A stretch of DNA of 64,000 bases from Opitutaceae bacterium (GCA_017994935.1 JAGOJU010000011.1:17871-81870), one strand, 5' to 3'; counted from the first letter of the stretch, positions 1-9,511 are shown. The notes: generated by a model from the letters alone, not told the origin. Program-made: numbers and translations.

Positions 1-905
1 TCGACGCTCCGCTGCAGCGTCGAGAATTGACTCTCCACCTGCCGCCAAAGCGCGAGGCCCGCCTGGGCGAGGCGTTCGTTGCAGGCGACAAACCGGCTTG
101 AGATCAACTCCGCTGCGGCGCTGGGAGTTTCCGCGCGCAGGTCGGCGGCGAAGTCGCACAACGTCACATCGATCTCGTGCCCCACGGCCGAGATCACCGG
201 CACCGGCGAGGCGGCCACCGCCCTGACGAGCACCTCCTCGTTGAATGCCCAGAGGTCTTCCAGACTGCCTCCCCCCCGCCCGATCACCAGCAGGTCGAAT
301 ATGCCCATCGCCTCCGCCTGCCGAAGCATCGCCACCAGCTCTTCGGCTGCGCCCGCTCCCTGGACCTTTGCCGGCAGAACGACCACTCGGCCGCGCCATT
401 CGCGACGCCGGAGGATCTGAATGAAATCGCGCACCGCCGCGCCCGTGGGAGACGTGATGAAGCCCACGGTGCGCGCCAGTTCGGGAAGCGCCCGCTTGCG
501 CTCTCCCGCGAAGAGTCCTTCCGCCTGGAGCCGGCGCTTCAGCGCTTCAAATTCCCTCTGCAGTTTCCCCACCCCGTCATCGACGATCGCCCGCGCAATC
601 AACTGATAGTTGCCCCGCGCCTCATAGACGCTGATCTCGCCAAACACGACCACCTGCTGCCCGTCCCGCAAAATCACGGACTGGCGCTGCGCGTCTCCCC
701 TGAAGAGCACCGCGGAAAGCTGAGCCCCCGCATCCTTCAGCGAAAAATAGACATGCCCGCTCGACTGCTGCCTCAGATTCGAAACTTCGCCGCGAACCCA
801 GCCGGGTGGAATCTGCGATTCGAGCAATCCCTTCACACGCCGGGTGAACTCCGTAACGGTCGCAACACGATCCTGTCCTGAAAAAAGTTCGCCACCTTCT
901 GCCAT
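1..905 (-). CDS. xseA: Exodeoxyribonuclease VII large subunit, 5' part (runs off left edge)
   Basis: The minus strand translates from the ATG at 905 without a stop to the window edge, giving about 301 residues. The first ~100 residues fit the N-terminal OB-fold (WVRGEVSNLRQQSSGHVYFS, then DGQQVVVFGEISVYEARG). The catalytic-domain signatures follow: GFITSPTGAAVRDFIQILRR, then IGRGGGSLEDLWAFNEE near residue 205-220, then SAVGHEIDVTLCDFAADLRA. These are hallmark XseA segments. The enzyme degrades single-stranded DNA to oligonucleotides together with the small subunit XseB, which is not in the window. A perfect ribosome-binding site (GGAGGTGA, minus strand of 911-918) lies five bases before the start and decides it. 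The upstream TVP38-like gene ends 35 bases away on the same strand, so the two may be co-transcribed. The C-terminal coiled coil lies outside the window. Confidence 0.96.
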   Translation of the reverse strand, partial: MAEGGELFSGQDRVATVTEFTRRVKGLLESQIPPGWVRGEVSNLRQQSSGHVYFSLKDAGAQLSAVLFRGDAQRQSVILRDGQQVVVFGEISVYEARGNYQLIARAIVDDGVGKLQREFEALKRRLQAEGLFAGERKRALPELARTVGFITSPTGAAVRDFIQILRRREWRGRVVVLPAKVQGAGAAEELVAMLRQAEAMGIFDLLVIGRGGGSLEDLWAFNEEVLVRAVAASPVPVISAVGHEIDVTLCDFAADLRAETPSAAAELISSRFVACNERLAQAGLALWRQVESQFSTLQRSV

Positions 906-910
906 CGTTG

Positions 911-918
911 TCACCTCC
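911..918 (-). promoter_or_regulatory. Strong Shine-Dalgarno of xseA
   Basis: GGAGGTGA on the minus strand, five bases before the ATG at 905. It is the best ribosome-binding site seen in the window and fixes the xseA start. Confidence 0.85.
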
Positions 919-940
919 GAAGCCACTGCATCACGTCCTG

Positions 941-1627
941 CTACGAGGACTGCGGTTCACGTTTGCGTTTCGCGTAGTGCCTGCGGAGCAGGTGTACTCC
1001 GAGCCCCACCGCGATCAACAGGCTGATGCCCACGACCGCCCATTTTGCCTTACCCTGGGCGAGGGCATCACCGAACAAGAGGATGCCTGTGGCATTGCAC
1101 ATCGGCAGGATGAACGAAGGAAGGATGTATTTCCGAAAGGGAATCTGAGCCAGACCCAGCAGGTAGCTCTGCACGAGAAAGGGCGGTCCTGGCGTGATGC
1201 GCACGAGGATCGTGACCTCAATCTGGTCCGCCACCTCCACCACCGGAATCCTGTAGCCGAGCCGGCCCAGCCAGCGTTCGAGGAGCGGCCGCAAGGCGTA
1301 TCGGGCGAGCCAATACGTCAGCGTGACATTGACCAGAACCGTCGCGGCAGCACCTGCCAGAATGCCACGGATCCCGAGCTGTTCGCCAAAGGCAGACCCG
1401 GCAGCCAGGCAAAAAGCCGTGAACGGAAACCCGATCGCCAGCAGCACCGCCATTGCAGCAAAGAACACCAGAGGCCCAACCGACCGGATCTGCCGCATCA
1501 CCGGTTCGACCATGCCTTTGAGATCCACCCCGCGCAGCAGCAAGAACCCCGCCACCACCAGAACAGCGGCTGCGAGTCCAAGCTTTAGCAAAAGCCATTT
1601 TTTCCCACGCGATGGGGTTCCCTGCAT
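941..1627 (-). CDS. TVP38/TMEM64 family integral membrane protein
   Basis: 228 residues from the ATG at 1627; an in-frame TTG at 1663 would add 12. After a short basic N-terminus there is a first membrane helix (LGLAAAVLVVAGFLLL) and then the family core: a re-entrant hydrophobic stretch (GFPFTAFCLAAGSAFGE), a glycine-rich segment (ILAGAAATVLVNVTLTYWLA) and the segment VRITPGPPFLVQSYLLG. The protein ends in a helix and a basic tail (RRHYAKRKRE). Members of this SNARE-associated/DedA superfamily are membrane proteins, and relatives act in lipid transport, but a specific role here cannot be read. It lies 35 bases upstream of xseA on the same strand. Neither candidate start has a clear ribosome-binding site, so the exact N-terminus is uncertain. 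Confidence 0.85.
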   Translation of the reverse strand: MQGTPSRGKKWLLLKLGLAAAVLVVAGFLLLRGVDLKGMVEPVMRQIRSVGPLVFFAAMAVLLAIGFPFTAFCLAAGSAFGEQLGIRGILAGAAATVLVNVTLTYWLARYALRPLLERWLGRLGYRIPVVEVADQIEVTILVRITPGPPFLVQSYLLGLAQIPFRKYILPSFILPMCNATGILLFGDALAQGKAKWAVVGISLLIAVGLGVHLLRRHYAKRKREPQSS

Positions 1628-1760
1628 TGGTTGACGATGTCCGGCTTGCACTCCGCGCGTCAAGGAGGCGCCAGCCTGTCAATATCCATAAAATGGCATC
1701 AACGTAAGCCCATGGGAGGGATTCCTCAGGCTTGTCGCAGGTTTTTAGTTTTAGCCCTTC

Positions 1761-3983
1761 ATGTTGAAGGCAAAACTCCGAGTGTTGAGCATGTTGCCAC
1801 CCGCAAATGACACAGCCTCCCGATTGAAGCGCTTCGGTGCGATCTGCATCGGTGCAGGAATCATCGCGACAACGCTGCTGACTCTGGCAACTCCCTCAAC
1901 GAGCCGGATGCAGGTCTGGCCATGGTCCCTGCTCACCCTGTTCACGTGGGCGACCTGGATTCTTGCGGGATGCTGCGCGCTGGCCGCCCACGGGCGCCTG
2001 ACCGCCTCGCTGACCGGTGCAGGCCTGGCAATCCTCGGTCTCGTCTGCGTGCTTTCGGCTTTCAGCTCCTTCCTGCCTGGCGTCTCCAAACCCGCAACGC
2101 TTCCGGTTCTGGCCGGCTGCATGGCGCCGTTTGCATTTCACTCCGTGATGGCGGGAGAGCGACGGAGACACTGGCTCGCGTGGCTTGGACTTTTCAGCGG
2201 CATCGTGACCGCGGTTTCATTCTACCTCTGGATCATCACGCGCGTGGGGCCGGCCTTTGCCGAGGGTCAATCCTTCACCGACGCATTGAAGGCGCGCAAC
2301 GACCAGCCCTTCGGGCACAGCAACTACGTCGCCGCCTTCTCACTGCTTGCGATCGGCACCATGGGCGCCTGCCTGGCTCGCGCTTCACATCGATGGGAAC
2401 GAAACGCCTGGAGCGCAGGGATCATTGCTGGCCTGGGCGTGCTCTTCTCGACGGGCAGTCGCGCAGGACTTGTGGCTCTCGTCGCCGGGATCGCGGCGTT
2501 CGGATTCATGGCGCTGAGGGCGGGTTGTCGCATTCCCAGGAAACACCTGCTGATCGCAGGCCTGGCAACAGCCTTGCTTGTCGCCGCAGGGGTCGCGGCC
2601 AATCCCCGAATGCGGGAGCTTGTGCTGCACGGACGCTGGGGTGCGACGGCTCAGGAGAGCAATCAGCAGCGCCTCGGGATGTCGCAGGCAGCGGTCGCGC
2701 TTGGCCTCGAACGTCCGGTGCTCGGCTGGGGACCGGGCATGGTTCCCCAGGTTTTCCCATCCGTTCGCGCAGCGGTCGCCGGGAATGTCGACAATGTCAT
2801 CCAGGTGCACAGTTCGCTGCTCCAGACCTGGGCCACGCTCGGTATTCCCGGCACATTCGCCGCCGTGCTCATCGCCGCCGGATTTCTCACCCGGGTGTTC
2901 CGCCCTTCCCGCATGCCGTCGGAATCCGGAACCACATCCGGATGGATCTCCGAAACCGCTCCGCTCGCAAGCGGGCTTGTCGCATTTGCGGCATACTCAT
3001 TTTTCGATCACTCGCTCGACATTCCGGCAATGGCGCTGCTTGCAGGTGCCATGCTGGGAGCGACCGGTTTTTCGCCAACGGCTCCAACCGCTCCAACCTC
3101 GATCGGCCGCGCGGCGGCTTCGATTGCACTGGTGCTCACGTTGCTCCTCGCCCCGGGAATCGCCCGCGACCAGCTCGCGCGGCAGGCCTATTCCGAGGCG
3201 CTCGCCAGCGTGATTCGACGTGACCAGCAGGGATTCCGGGAGGCGCTGATCCGGGCGGATCATCTCGCGCCCGACTCCACCTACCCCTCGCACGTTCTGG
3301 CGTCCTGGCTGGCGACCGGCCTGCCGTTCGGCAATGAGCCTCCACTTGCCGACAAGGGAGCCGCCGCGATACCCGTGCTGGAGGCCTCGCTGACGAGGAA
3401 TCCATTTCTTGAATACGCGCACTACAATCTTGGCTGGCTCTACCTCGAAAGCCGGCCGGAAACCGCGGAGAAACATTTTCTCGCGGCGTCGCTGCTCGCA
3501 CCTCATCGCATCGGCGTTCACACGGGGCTCGCCCTCGCCCGGATGGCCCGGGAAAATCCGGCTGGCGCCGCAGCTGCATTCGCAGCCGAGCGCGTCAATG
3601 ATCCGCGCCAGGCATTCGAGCCGCTTTTCCGCGAGCCCGCTCTCTCGGACATTGCGTCCCGCACCGACACATTGGCCCGCAACTTCCTGCGTGCGCAGGC
3701 CAGGGCGGGTCATATCGACGGCAGGCGCGCCGATGCCGTGCTCGCCGCCTGGAGCGACACGAGCCTGCACAATATCCCAACCGGCCAGCCTTTGCGGAGG
3801 GTCCGGCCTGGCTATGGCGTGCTCATGGGTTTCCCAGAAGGCAGGCCTCCTGCCGATGTGAACCTCATGGCCTCGCCTGGCCTACCTCCGGCGATCAATG
3901 CCTCATTGCCGAAACCAGGCTGGGTCAATGGCGAGCTTCTGCTCAAACTCGCGCTTGGTGAGGCTCCACCAACATCGCCATGA
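1761..3983 (+). CDS. O-antigen ligase/polymerase (Wzy/WaaL-type) membrane protein with C-terminal helical repeats
   Basis: 740 residues; an ATG 30 bases downstream is an alternative start. The first ~450 residues form about ten membrane helices and carry the O-antigen ligase family pattern: GHSNYVAAFSLLAIG, then STGSRAGLVAL, then a periplasmic segment (QQRLGMSQAAVALGLERPVL) leading to GWGPG. The last ~270 residues are soluble and helical (NPFLEYAHYNLGWLYLESRP, LLAPHRIGVHTGLALARMAR), resembling degenerate TPRs, which occur on several ligases of this family. Known relatives polymerise glycans or transfer them from undecaprenyl diphosphate at the periplasmic face. The gene overlaps the following sugar transferase by four bases (ATGA), so the two are translationally coupled and probably act in one surface polysaccharide pathway. 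Polymerase and ligase cannot be told apart from sequence alone. Confidence 0.85.
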   Translation: MLKAKLRVLSMLPPANDTASRLKRFGAICIGAGIIATTLLTLATPSTSRMQVWPWSLLTLFTWATWILAGCCALAAHGRLTASLTGAGLAILGLVCVLSAFSSFLPGVSKPATLPVLAGCMAPFAFHSVMAGERRRHWLAWLGLFSGIVTAVSFYLWIITRVGPAFAEGQSFTDALKARNDQPFGHSNYVAAFSLLAIGTMGACLARASHRWERNAWSAGIIAGLGVLFSTGSRAGLVALVAGIAAFGFMALRAGCRIPRKHLLIAGLATALLVAAGVAANPRMRELVLHGRWGATAQESNQQRLGMSQAAVALGLERPVLGWGPGMVPQVFPSVRAAVAGNVDNVIQVHSSLLQTWATLGIPGTFAAVLIAAGFLTRVFRPSRMPSESGTTSGWISETAPLASGLVAFAAYSFFDHSLDIPAMALLAGAMLGATGFSPTAPTAPTSIGRAAASIALVLTLLLAPGIARDQLARQAYSEALASVIRRDQQGFREALIRADHLAPDSTYPSHVLASWLATGLPFGNEPPLADKGAAAIPVLEASLTRNPFLEYAHYNLGWLYLESRPETAEKHFLAASLLAPHRIGVHTGLALARMARENPAGAAAAFAAERVNDPRQAFEPLFREPALSDIASRTDTLARNFLRAQARAGHIDGRRADAVLAAWSDTSLHNIPTGQPLRRVRPGYGVLMGFPEGRPPADVNLMASPGLPPAINASLPKPGWVNGELLLKLALGEAPPTSP

Positions 3984-5401
3984 CACGGGCACTTGAATCC
4001 CACCGACTCCGCCGCGTCTGGCTTCCATTGGTCCTGCTGATCGGCGACACCCTCACGGCCTTTGCCGGATTCTGCGCCGCCTATGCGCTGCGCTACGCCT
4101 CGCCGATCGGAAGACTCGGAATTCCGGTGCCCGATGCCAGGTTTGCCGAGTATCTTCCGCTCCTGCTGATAGGGACGTTCTTCCTGACCGCCGCCTATGT
4201 CCAGCTCGACCTGTACACCGAGCGCCTTCTCCTTCGCCGCCTTCAGTCACTCAACCTGATCCTCAAGGGCACGGTGCTGTGGCTCATCGCGTTTCTCGGA
4301 CTTTCGCTCGTGCTCAAGTTCGATCCTCCGGTGTCCCGGTGGTTCGTGATTCTCGCGATCGCCACGGTGCTGGTCCTGATGTACGCATGGCGCACGATCG
4401 CCTACTACGCACTGACGCGCTCACGGCTCGTCAACCGGCTGCGCCAGCGCGCCGCGGTGCTGGGTTGGAACGAGGACGCGGCAACGCTGGTGCGCGACCT
4501 GCAAATGACGCCGGTGCATCCACTCTCGTTCATCGGCTGCATCCGGATTGAGGGCGATGCGCCCTGCGATGAACGCTGTCTGGGATCGATCGATGACCTC
4601 CCGGCCATCCTCCGATCCGAACGGGTCGACGTGCTGATCGCCTCGCGCACGGACCTGCCGCGCGAACAGCTTCGGTTTGTCGTGGAGACCTGCGAGTCCG
4701 CCTACATCGAGTGGAAGGTGGTGCCGTCTTCCTTCCAGATTCTCATCAGCGGACTGCGTCTCCAGACCGTCGGACGCGTGCCGATCATCGGCATTGAGGA
4801 TCTTGCCATCAACCGCCTGCTCAACCGGCTTGCCAAACGCTTCATCGACGTCACCGGATCCGTCGCGGGACTCTTCCTCTCAGCTCCCGTCATCGCGCTG
4901 CTTGCCGTACTGGTGAAGCGGGAATCGCCGAACGGCCCGGTTTTTTTCCGTCAGGAACGCGTGGGCGCACGGCATACGCCATTCATCCTCTACAAGCTTC
5001 GAAGCATGGCCCCGGATGCCGCGACACAGGATCACGCCCATGTCAGCACGCGTGCGGGAGATCCCCGGCTGCTCCGCATCGGCGCCTGGATGCGCCGCTG
5101 GAATCTCGATGAACTGCCCCAATTCTGGAACGTGCTGCGGGGTGACATGAGCCTCATCGGTCCGCGCCCCGAACGCACTCATCATGTGGAGCAGTTGTCC
5201 AACGTGGTTCCGCACTACCTGCCCCGCCATCTGGTCCGCCCGGGCATGACGGGATGGGCACAGGTCAACGGACTCCGGGGAGAAACTTCGATCGCGGGGC
5301 GGATCCAGCACGACATCTATTACATCGAAAACTGGTCCCTTTGGCTGGACCTGCAGATCCTTCTCCTGACGTTCTTTCGGTGGAAAAACCCTGCGGCATA
5401 G
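3980..5401 (+). CDS. Polyprenyl-phosphate sugar-1-phosphate transferase (WbaP/ExoY-type initiating glycosyltransferase)
   Basis: 473 residues. Four to five N-terminal membrane helices (LVLLIGDTLTAFAGFCAAYA and following) are followed by a Rossmann-like central region (RAAVLGWNEDAATLVRDL). The C-terminal bacterial sugar transferase domain, from about residue 280, shows AKRFIDVTGSVAGL, GPVFFRQERVG, FILYKLRSM, the segment WNLDELPQFWNVLRGDMSLI followed by GPRP, and VRPGMTGWAQVNG. These are the conserved catalytic segments of the family. The enzyme loads the first sugar phosphate onto undecaprenyl phosphate at the inner membrane and starts a surface polysaccharide. Its start codon overlaps the stop of the preceding ligase-like gene. 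No further glycosyltransferases or flippases are nearby, so the rest of the pathway is encoded elsewhere. Confidence 0.94.
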   Translation: MTRALESHRLRRVWLPLVLLIGDTLTAFAGFCAAYALRYASPIGRLGIPVPDARFAEYLPLLLIGTFFLTAAYVQLDLYTERLLLRRLQSLNLILKGTVLWLIAFLGLSLVLKFDPPVSRWFVILAIATVLVLMYAWRTIAYYALTRSRLVNRLRQRAAVLGWNEDAATLVRDLQMTPVHPLSFIGCIRIEGDAPCDERCLGSIDDLPAILRSERVDVLIASRTDLPREQLRFVVETCESAYIEWKVVPSSFQILISGLRLQTVGRVPIIGIEDLAINRLLNRLAKRFIDVTGSVAGLFLSAPVIALLAVLVKRESPNGPVFFRQERVGARHTPFILYKLRSMAPDAATQDHAHVSTRAGDPRLLRIGAWMRRWNLDELPQFWNVLRGDMSLIGPRPERTHHVEQLSNVVPHYLPRHLVRPGMTGWAQVNGLRGETSIAGRIQHDIYYIENWSLWLDLQILLLTFFRWKNPAA

Positions 5402-5461
5402 GCGCCCTGTCGACGTTTACTGGCTTTCGTCCGAGGGCCGCTTCGCCTTGTATTGCGACGC

Positions 5462-6340
5462 ATGCCCGATGCCACCCACTCCCGCGCGATCGTCCAGCTT
5501 TTCATGGCTGCCCTGTGCTGGAGCCTGGGTGGACTGCTCATCAAGTACCTCCCCTGGTCGCCCATGGCCGTCGTCAGCGGACGCGGCCTCATAGCGGGAC
5601 TCTTCCTCCTCGTCATCAATCGTGGCATCAAGGTCCACTGGTCGCGCTGGCAGGTGCTTGCGGCCATGGCGTATGCAGCCACCTCCCTGACGTTCGTGAT
5701 GGCGACCAAGGCCACGACCGCGGCCAACGCCATCCTGCTCCAGTATACGGCCCCTGTGTGGATAGCCCTGCTGGGCGCCTGGCTGCTGGGCGAGAAGGCC
5801 ACGCGCAGCGACTGGATCACCATCGCCGCCGTCCTGGTGGGCATGGGAGTGTTTGTCTATGACGGCGTGAGATTCAGCAGCCTCACGGGAAACCTCATCG
5901 CCCTGTTGAGCGGACTTCTTTTTGCGCTGCTGATCCTTTTCATGCGGAAACAGAGCGACGGATCACCCGTCGACTCCATCATCCTCGGGAATCTGCTCGC
6001 GTTCCTCATCGGCATCCCGGCGCTCCTCCCCGCGCCCGCGCTGTCGGTGAACGGCTGGCTCGCGCTGGCTGTTCTCGGCACGGTCCAGCTCGGACTCTCC
6101 TATTGGTTCTACTCGCAGGCCATCAAACGCGTAACGGCGCTCGAAGCCGTGCTCATCCCCGTCATCGAACCGCTCCTCAATCCTCTCTGGGTGCTGTTCA
6201 TGACCGGGGAAAGACCAAGCATCATCGCGATGGTGGGTGGCACCATCGTTCTAGGCTCCGTCACCCTTCGAGCCATCGTCTCGCTGCGGGGGACTCGATT
6301 CAAACGGCCGATCGCGGCCGAGGTTGCACGCAACGCCTAG
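5462..6340 (+). CDS. EamA/DMT family transporter
   Basis: 292 residues from the ATG at 5462 (a TTG nine bases earlier is possible). About ten hydrophobic helices occur in two repeats of five, as in the EamA fold: AALCWSLGGLLIKYLPWSPM and FVMATKATTAANAILLQYTA in the first half, LIALLSGLLFALLILFMRK and SYWFYSQAIKRVTALEAVLI in the second. The last stretch with a polar end (IPVIEPLLNPLWVLFMTGE) is typical of the second EamA domain. Members export metabolites such as amino acids, but the substrate cannot be inferred. It follows the polysaccharide unit by 60 bases on the same strand and is convergent with the next gene at 11 bases. Confidence 0.88.
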   Translation: MPDATHSRAIVQLFMAALCWSLGGLLIKYLPWSPMAVVSGRGLIAGLFLLVINRGIKVHWSRWQVLAAMAYAATSLTFVMATKATTAANAILLQYTAPVWIALLGAWLLGEKATRSDWITIAAVLVGMGVFVYDGVRFSSLTGNLIALLSGLLFALLILFMRKQSDGSPVDSIILGNLLAFLIGIPALLPAPALSVNGWLALAVLGTVQLGLSYWFYSQAIKRVTALEAVLIPVIEPLLNPLWVLFMTGERPSIIAMVGGTIVLGSVTLRAIVSLRGTRFKRPIAAEVARNA

Positions 6341-6351
6341 GACGACTGCCC

Positions 6352-7074
6352 TCAGGGCTCGGACAGCACCCGCCGCACGAGGGGAATCCACAGATCGTAA
6401 CCCTTGCGGTTCATGTGGAGCTGGTCGGAAACAAAGATATCGGGCTTCGGCGTGCCGTCAGTCCGGAGCATCGCAGGCACGACGTCGACAAACGCATCGC
6501 GGGAGTCACGCGACAGGTAGTCCCTCATCATCCGGTTGAGTGCGACCACCTGATCACGCTGCTCCCAGCGCCTGGGATTGAGCGCAACAGCGATCACGGC
6601 AACCCTCGTCTTCGGAAGTTCCCGGTGGATCCGTTCGACGATGGCCTTCATGTCCGCAAAAACCTCCTCCACCGGCTTCTTCGCATTGATGTCGTTGCCC
6701 CCTGAATACATGACGACCTGACGCGGCTGGTAGCGCAGGATCAATTCGTCGAAGAACAAGCGGATGTCCGAGAACTGCGAGCCTCCGAAGCCGCGGTTCA
6801 ACACACGGTGATTCGGAAAATCCTGCGTCAGATCCGTCCAGCGCCGGATCGAAGAACTGCCCGTGAACACGATCGGCGAAGCAGGCGGCGGCGTCTCCCG
6901 ATCCGCGTTTGCGAAGGCAGCGATTTCCTTGGCCCATCTGGATTCCGCCTTGGCTGCCGCACCCGCAATTGGAGGATGCACAGGCGCGGGAGCCTGCGCC
7001 GAGATTGAACCCAGGGTCAGCCCAAGGGCCATCACGCCGGCAAACATGTTTCGGAACAGTGGGAGCATTGTCAT
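6352..7074 (-). CDS. Secreted SGNH/GDSL-type hydrolase
   Basis: 240 residues from the ATG at 7074, chosen because it gives a clear signal peptide (MALGLTLGSISAQA). The mature part has all SGNH blocks: the nucleophile serine in IVFTGSSSIRRW, the glycine block NRGFGGSQ, the Asn block YSGGNDI, and the C-terminal Asp and His in SDQLHMNRKGY. Enzymes of this fold hydrolyse esters of lipids, acetylated sugars or peptidoglycan. This one resembles the platelet-activating-factor acetylhydrolase-like subgroup common in Bacteroidetes and Verrucomicrobia. The product should be exported. The gene is convergent with the EamA gene and lies 166 bases downstream of dsbD on the same strand, probably as its own unit. 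Confidence 0.9.
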   Translation of the reverse strand: MTMLPLFRNMFAGVMALGLTLGSISAQAPAPVHPPIAGAAAKAESRWAKEIAAFANADRETPPPASPIVFTGSSSIRRWTDLTQDFPNHRVLNRGFGGSQFSDIRLFFDELILRYQPRQVVMYSGGNDINAKKPVEEVFADMKAIVERIHRELPKTRVAVIAVALNPRRWEQRDQVVALNRMMRDYLSRDSRDAFVDVVPAMLRTDGTPKPDIFVSDQLHMNRKGYDLWIPLVRRVLSEP

Positions 7075-7240
7075 GCAGTCAAGACTAGGCGCCGGTCTCC
7101 GAAACCCAAGTCCGATCTTGCTGGGAGCCGCTTCCTCAATCCTGCCAGACAACCCATGCAGAACCACACGCGGCACCATTTGGAAGCGCGGGCTCCGCCA
7201 GGCTCAATCGACTGGAACCGGCGAGGCTTCCATGCGCTGC

Positions 7241-9511
7241 CTAAAGCTGCGTCACTGCGCGACCCTTCACGGACCCCGCCGCATCGGCGCGCGAAGAAAT
7301 TTCCGCAAGCGCATCCAGCACTTTCCCTCCCGTGAGAAGTTCCGGCAATACGATGGGGTCCTTCAGCGCAGGCGCATAGATCAAATTGAAGGGCACTGCC
7401 GAGCGATTCCACTTCGCGAGTTCCTGGGTGATCTTCGGATCCTTGTTGGTCCAGTCCGCCTTGAACAGGACCACCTTCTGCCTGCCGAATTCCGCAAGCA
7501 CGTCCCTCGAATTGAACACCGTCGCCTTGTTCGTCTGACAGGTCGCGCACCAGCGCGCAGTGAAATCAACATAGGCATATTTGCCGGCCGACTGCGCCGC
7601 CGCGACCGCTTCCGGACTCCATTTCTCCCAGACCACCTGGTAACCGGCACTGGAGCCATCTGCCGCCACTGCATTTGCCGCGCGAGGCCAACCGAGCCAG
7701 ATGCCACCGACCAAGAGGGCGGCAGCAGCCACTCCGCCGACCACGCGACGAGCCGCCTTGCCATGCGGCTGTGCAAAGCGTCCATAGGCCCAGCCAGCCA
7801 TCGCAATCAGCACGAAGGCGAACACGATCATCAGCAGGGCATTCTCATCCGCGGCTGTCTGCGCAGCGAGCACCCAAAGCAGCCAGGCCACGGTCGCATA
7901 GAGCGGAAAGGCCATGAGCTGCTTGAAAGTCTCCATCCACGCGCCCGGACGCGGAAGGATCCGTGTCGCCTGCGGGAAAGTCGACAGGAGCAGGTAGGGC
8001 AACGCGAGACCGAGCGCGATTGCCGTGAAAACGAGCAGCGATTCAAAGGGCGCCAATGCCAGGGCGACACCCAGCGCCGGTGCGAGAAAAGGCGCGCTGC
8101 ACGGCGTGGCCACGAGCGTGGCCAGCATGCCGGTGAAGAAAGAGCCGCTGAGTCCCTCCTTGCCCTGCAGGCTCGCGCCTGCACCCGTGGCGGAGAGTCC
8201 CACTTCAAACAGCCCGCTGAGATTGAGCGCAAAAATCAGAAGGAACACGGCCATTCCGAAAACGAACGCGGGGGATTGCAGCTGAAAGCCCCAGCCGAGT
8301 TGCTCTCCGCCCGCACGCAGGGCCAGCAGAAGTCCGGCCAGCGCCCAGAACGAAACAAGCACGCCGGCTGAAAAGACGAGTCCATGCTGGACCACCTTGG
8401 ACTTGTTGCTTCCGGACTGGTTCACAAAGCCGAGCACCTTGATGCCAAGGACGGGGAAGACACAGGGCATGAGGTTCAGCACAAGGCCTCCCATGAAGGC
8501 GAGGAACAGCGTGCCCATCAGGCCCGCGCCGCCAGCCGACGCGGCACCCGCTCCCGATGCGCCAATGCCGGAGGAACTCCCGCCCGACGGAGGGGCTGCT
8601 GAACCCGCCGAAGCCATCGCATTCGCTGTCTTGGCAGAGGCAGCCTTGGCCGATGAAAACGGCACGTTCACAAGAATCCCACCGGGGCCTCCCGGTGCAG
8701 CCTGCCAACCGTTCATGGCGGTCAAAATGCCCGTAAGCACCTTGGCATCCGCAGGAGAATCCGCACCGGTCGACATCTCCATCACGTAACTTCCATTCTC
8801 AGTCCTCACCGCCTGGGGGGCGGCATAGTCGACGACACCCACATCATCGAAGAAGTGCAATCCCTCCGGCACATGCGTCGCGCCCGCCGGCGGTGTCACC
8901 GTAAGCGCCACTTTCGCTCCGTCCTTCGTTGCATGAAAAGTCCATCCGTCGAGCGCACGCGGCAGAGCGCGAAATGCAGCGTCGAATTCGGAGGCGATCG
9001 CTGACCTTTCAGGGGACTTCTCGGCGGTGACCGGAAGTCGAAGCTTCACGGCGCCATCACCCGGCATGCAGGACGCCTCACACATGAGCCACTCCACCGT
9101 CGCGGAAAGCGCGGCAGTCGAACCCGGCCTGGCGTCGGCGGGCACCGAAATCTGCGTGAAGAGATAGACGCGGCCCTCGTATCCATTTCCAGTGACGGCC
9201 CCGTGGGCATCCTTCACCGTGTGCGGCGCGGGCCATACGATTTCCCCCGCCTTGTACCCTTCCGGCAGTGTCCAGGTCACGGAGGTGGGATACCCCGTGC
9301 CCGCGACCTTCCAGTAGGAATGCCAGTGAGGATCATGGTCCATCTTCAGCGCAACCCAGACGGACTTGCCGGGCTGTACGGACGTTTCAGCTGAAACCAG
9401 CTCAACCTGAACCGCACCATTGCGAACCGGCTGACCGACAAGCAGGGGTGATCCAAAAAGGAACGACAGGGCGAGAAGGAGGAAGCTCGCGTGGTTGGGT
9501 TTCGGATTCAT
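7241..9511 (-). CDS. dsbD: Thiol:disulfide interchange protein DsbD family (cytochrome c biogenesis transmembrane protein)
   Basis: 756 residues. A signal peptide (FLLLALSFLFGSPLLVGQ) leads to an N-terminal extracytoplasmic domain with the paired cysteines of MCEASCMPGD. A Ser/Ala/Gly-rich linker comes next (around residue 290-340). The central eight-helix region carries the two redox cysteine sites LMPCVFPVLGIKVL and ATPCSAPFLAPALG. The C-terminal thioredoxin-like domain has its active site WCATC with cysteines at residues 655 and 658. Known DsbD proteins carry electrons from cytoplasmic thioredoxin across the inner membrane to periplasmic thiol proteins. The gene sits 28 bases after a cysteine synthase gene on the same strand and close to a five-domain thioredoxin-like protein that is a plausible electron acceptor. 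The ATG at 9511 is preferred to a TTG at 9532. Confidence 0.94.
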   Translation of the reverse strand: MNPKPNHASFLLLALSFLFGSPLLVGQPVRNGAVQVELVSAETSVQPGKSVWVALKMDHDPHWHSYWKVAGTGYPTSVTWTLPEGYKAGEIVWPAPHTVKDAHGAVTGNGYEGRVYLFTQISVPADARPGSTAALSATVEWLMCEASCMPGDGAVKLRLPVTAEKSPERSAIASEFDAAFRALPRALDGWTFHATKDGAKVALTVTPPAGATHVPEGLHFFDDVGVVDYAAPQAVRTENGSYVMEMSTGADSPADAKVLTGILTAMNGWQAAPGGPGGILVNVPFSSAKAASAKTANAMASAGSAAPPSGGSSSGIGASGAGAASAGGAGLMGTLFLAFMGGLVLNLMPCVFPVLGIKVLGFVNQSGSNKSKVVQHGLVFSAGVLVSFWALAGLLLALRAGGEQLGWGFQLQSPAFVFGMAVFLLIFALNLSGLFEVGLSATGAGASLQGKEGLSGSFFTGMLATLVATPCSAPFLAPALGVALALAPFESLLVFTAIALGLALPYLLLSTFPQATRILPRPGAWMETFKQLMAFPLYATVAWLLWVLAAQTAADENALLMIVFAFVLIAMAGWAYGRFAQPHGKAARRVVGGVAAAALLVGGIWLGWPRAANAVAADGSSAGYQVVWEKWSPEAVAAAQSAGKYAYVDFTARWCATCQTNKATVFNSRDVLAEFGRQKVVLFKADWTNKDPKITQELAKWNRSAVPFNLIYAPALKDPIVLPELLTGGKVLDALAEISSRADAAGSVKGRAVTQL

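Noticed and set aside
908..1588. Long plus-strand frame over the TVP38-type gene
   Set aside because: It is a highly charged Arg/His/Gln-rich shadow. The minus strand gives a coherent membrane protein with family motifs.
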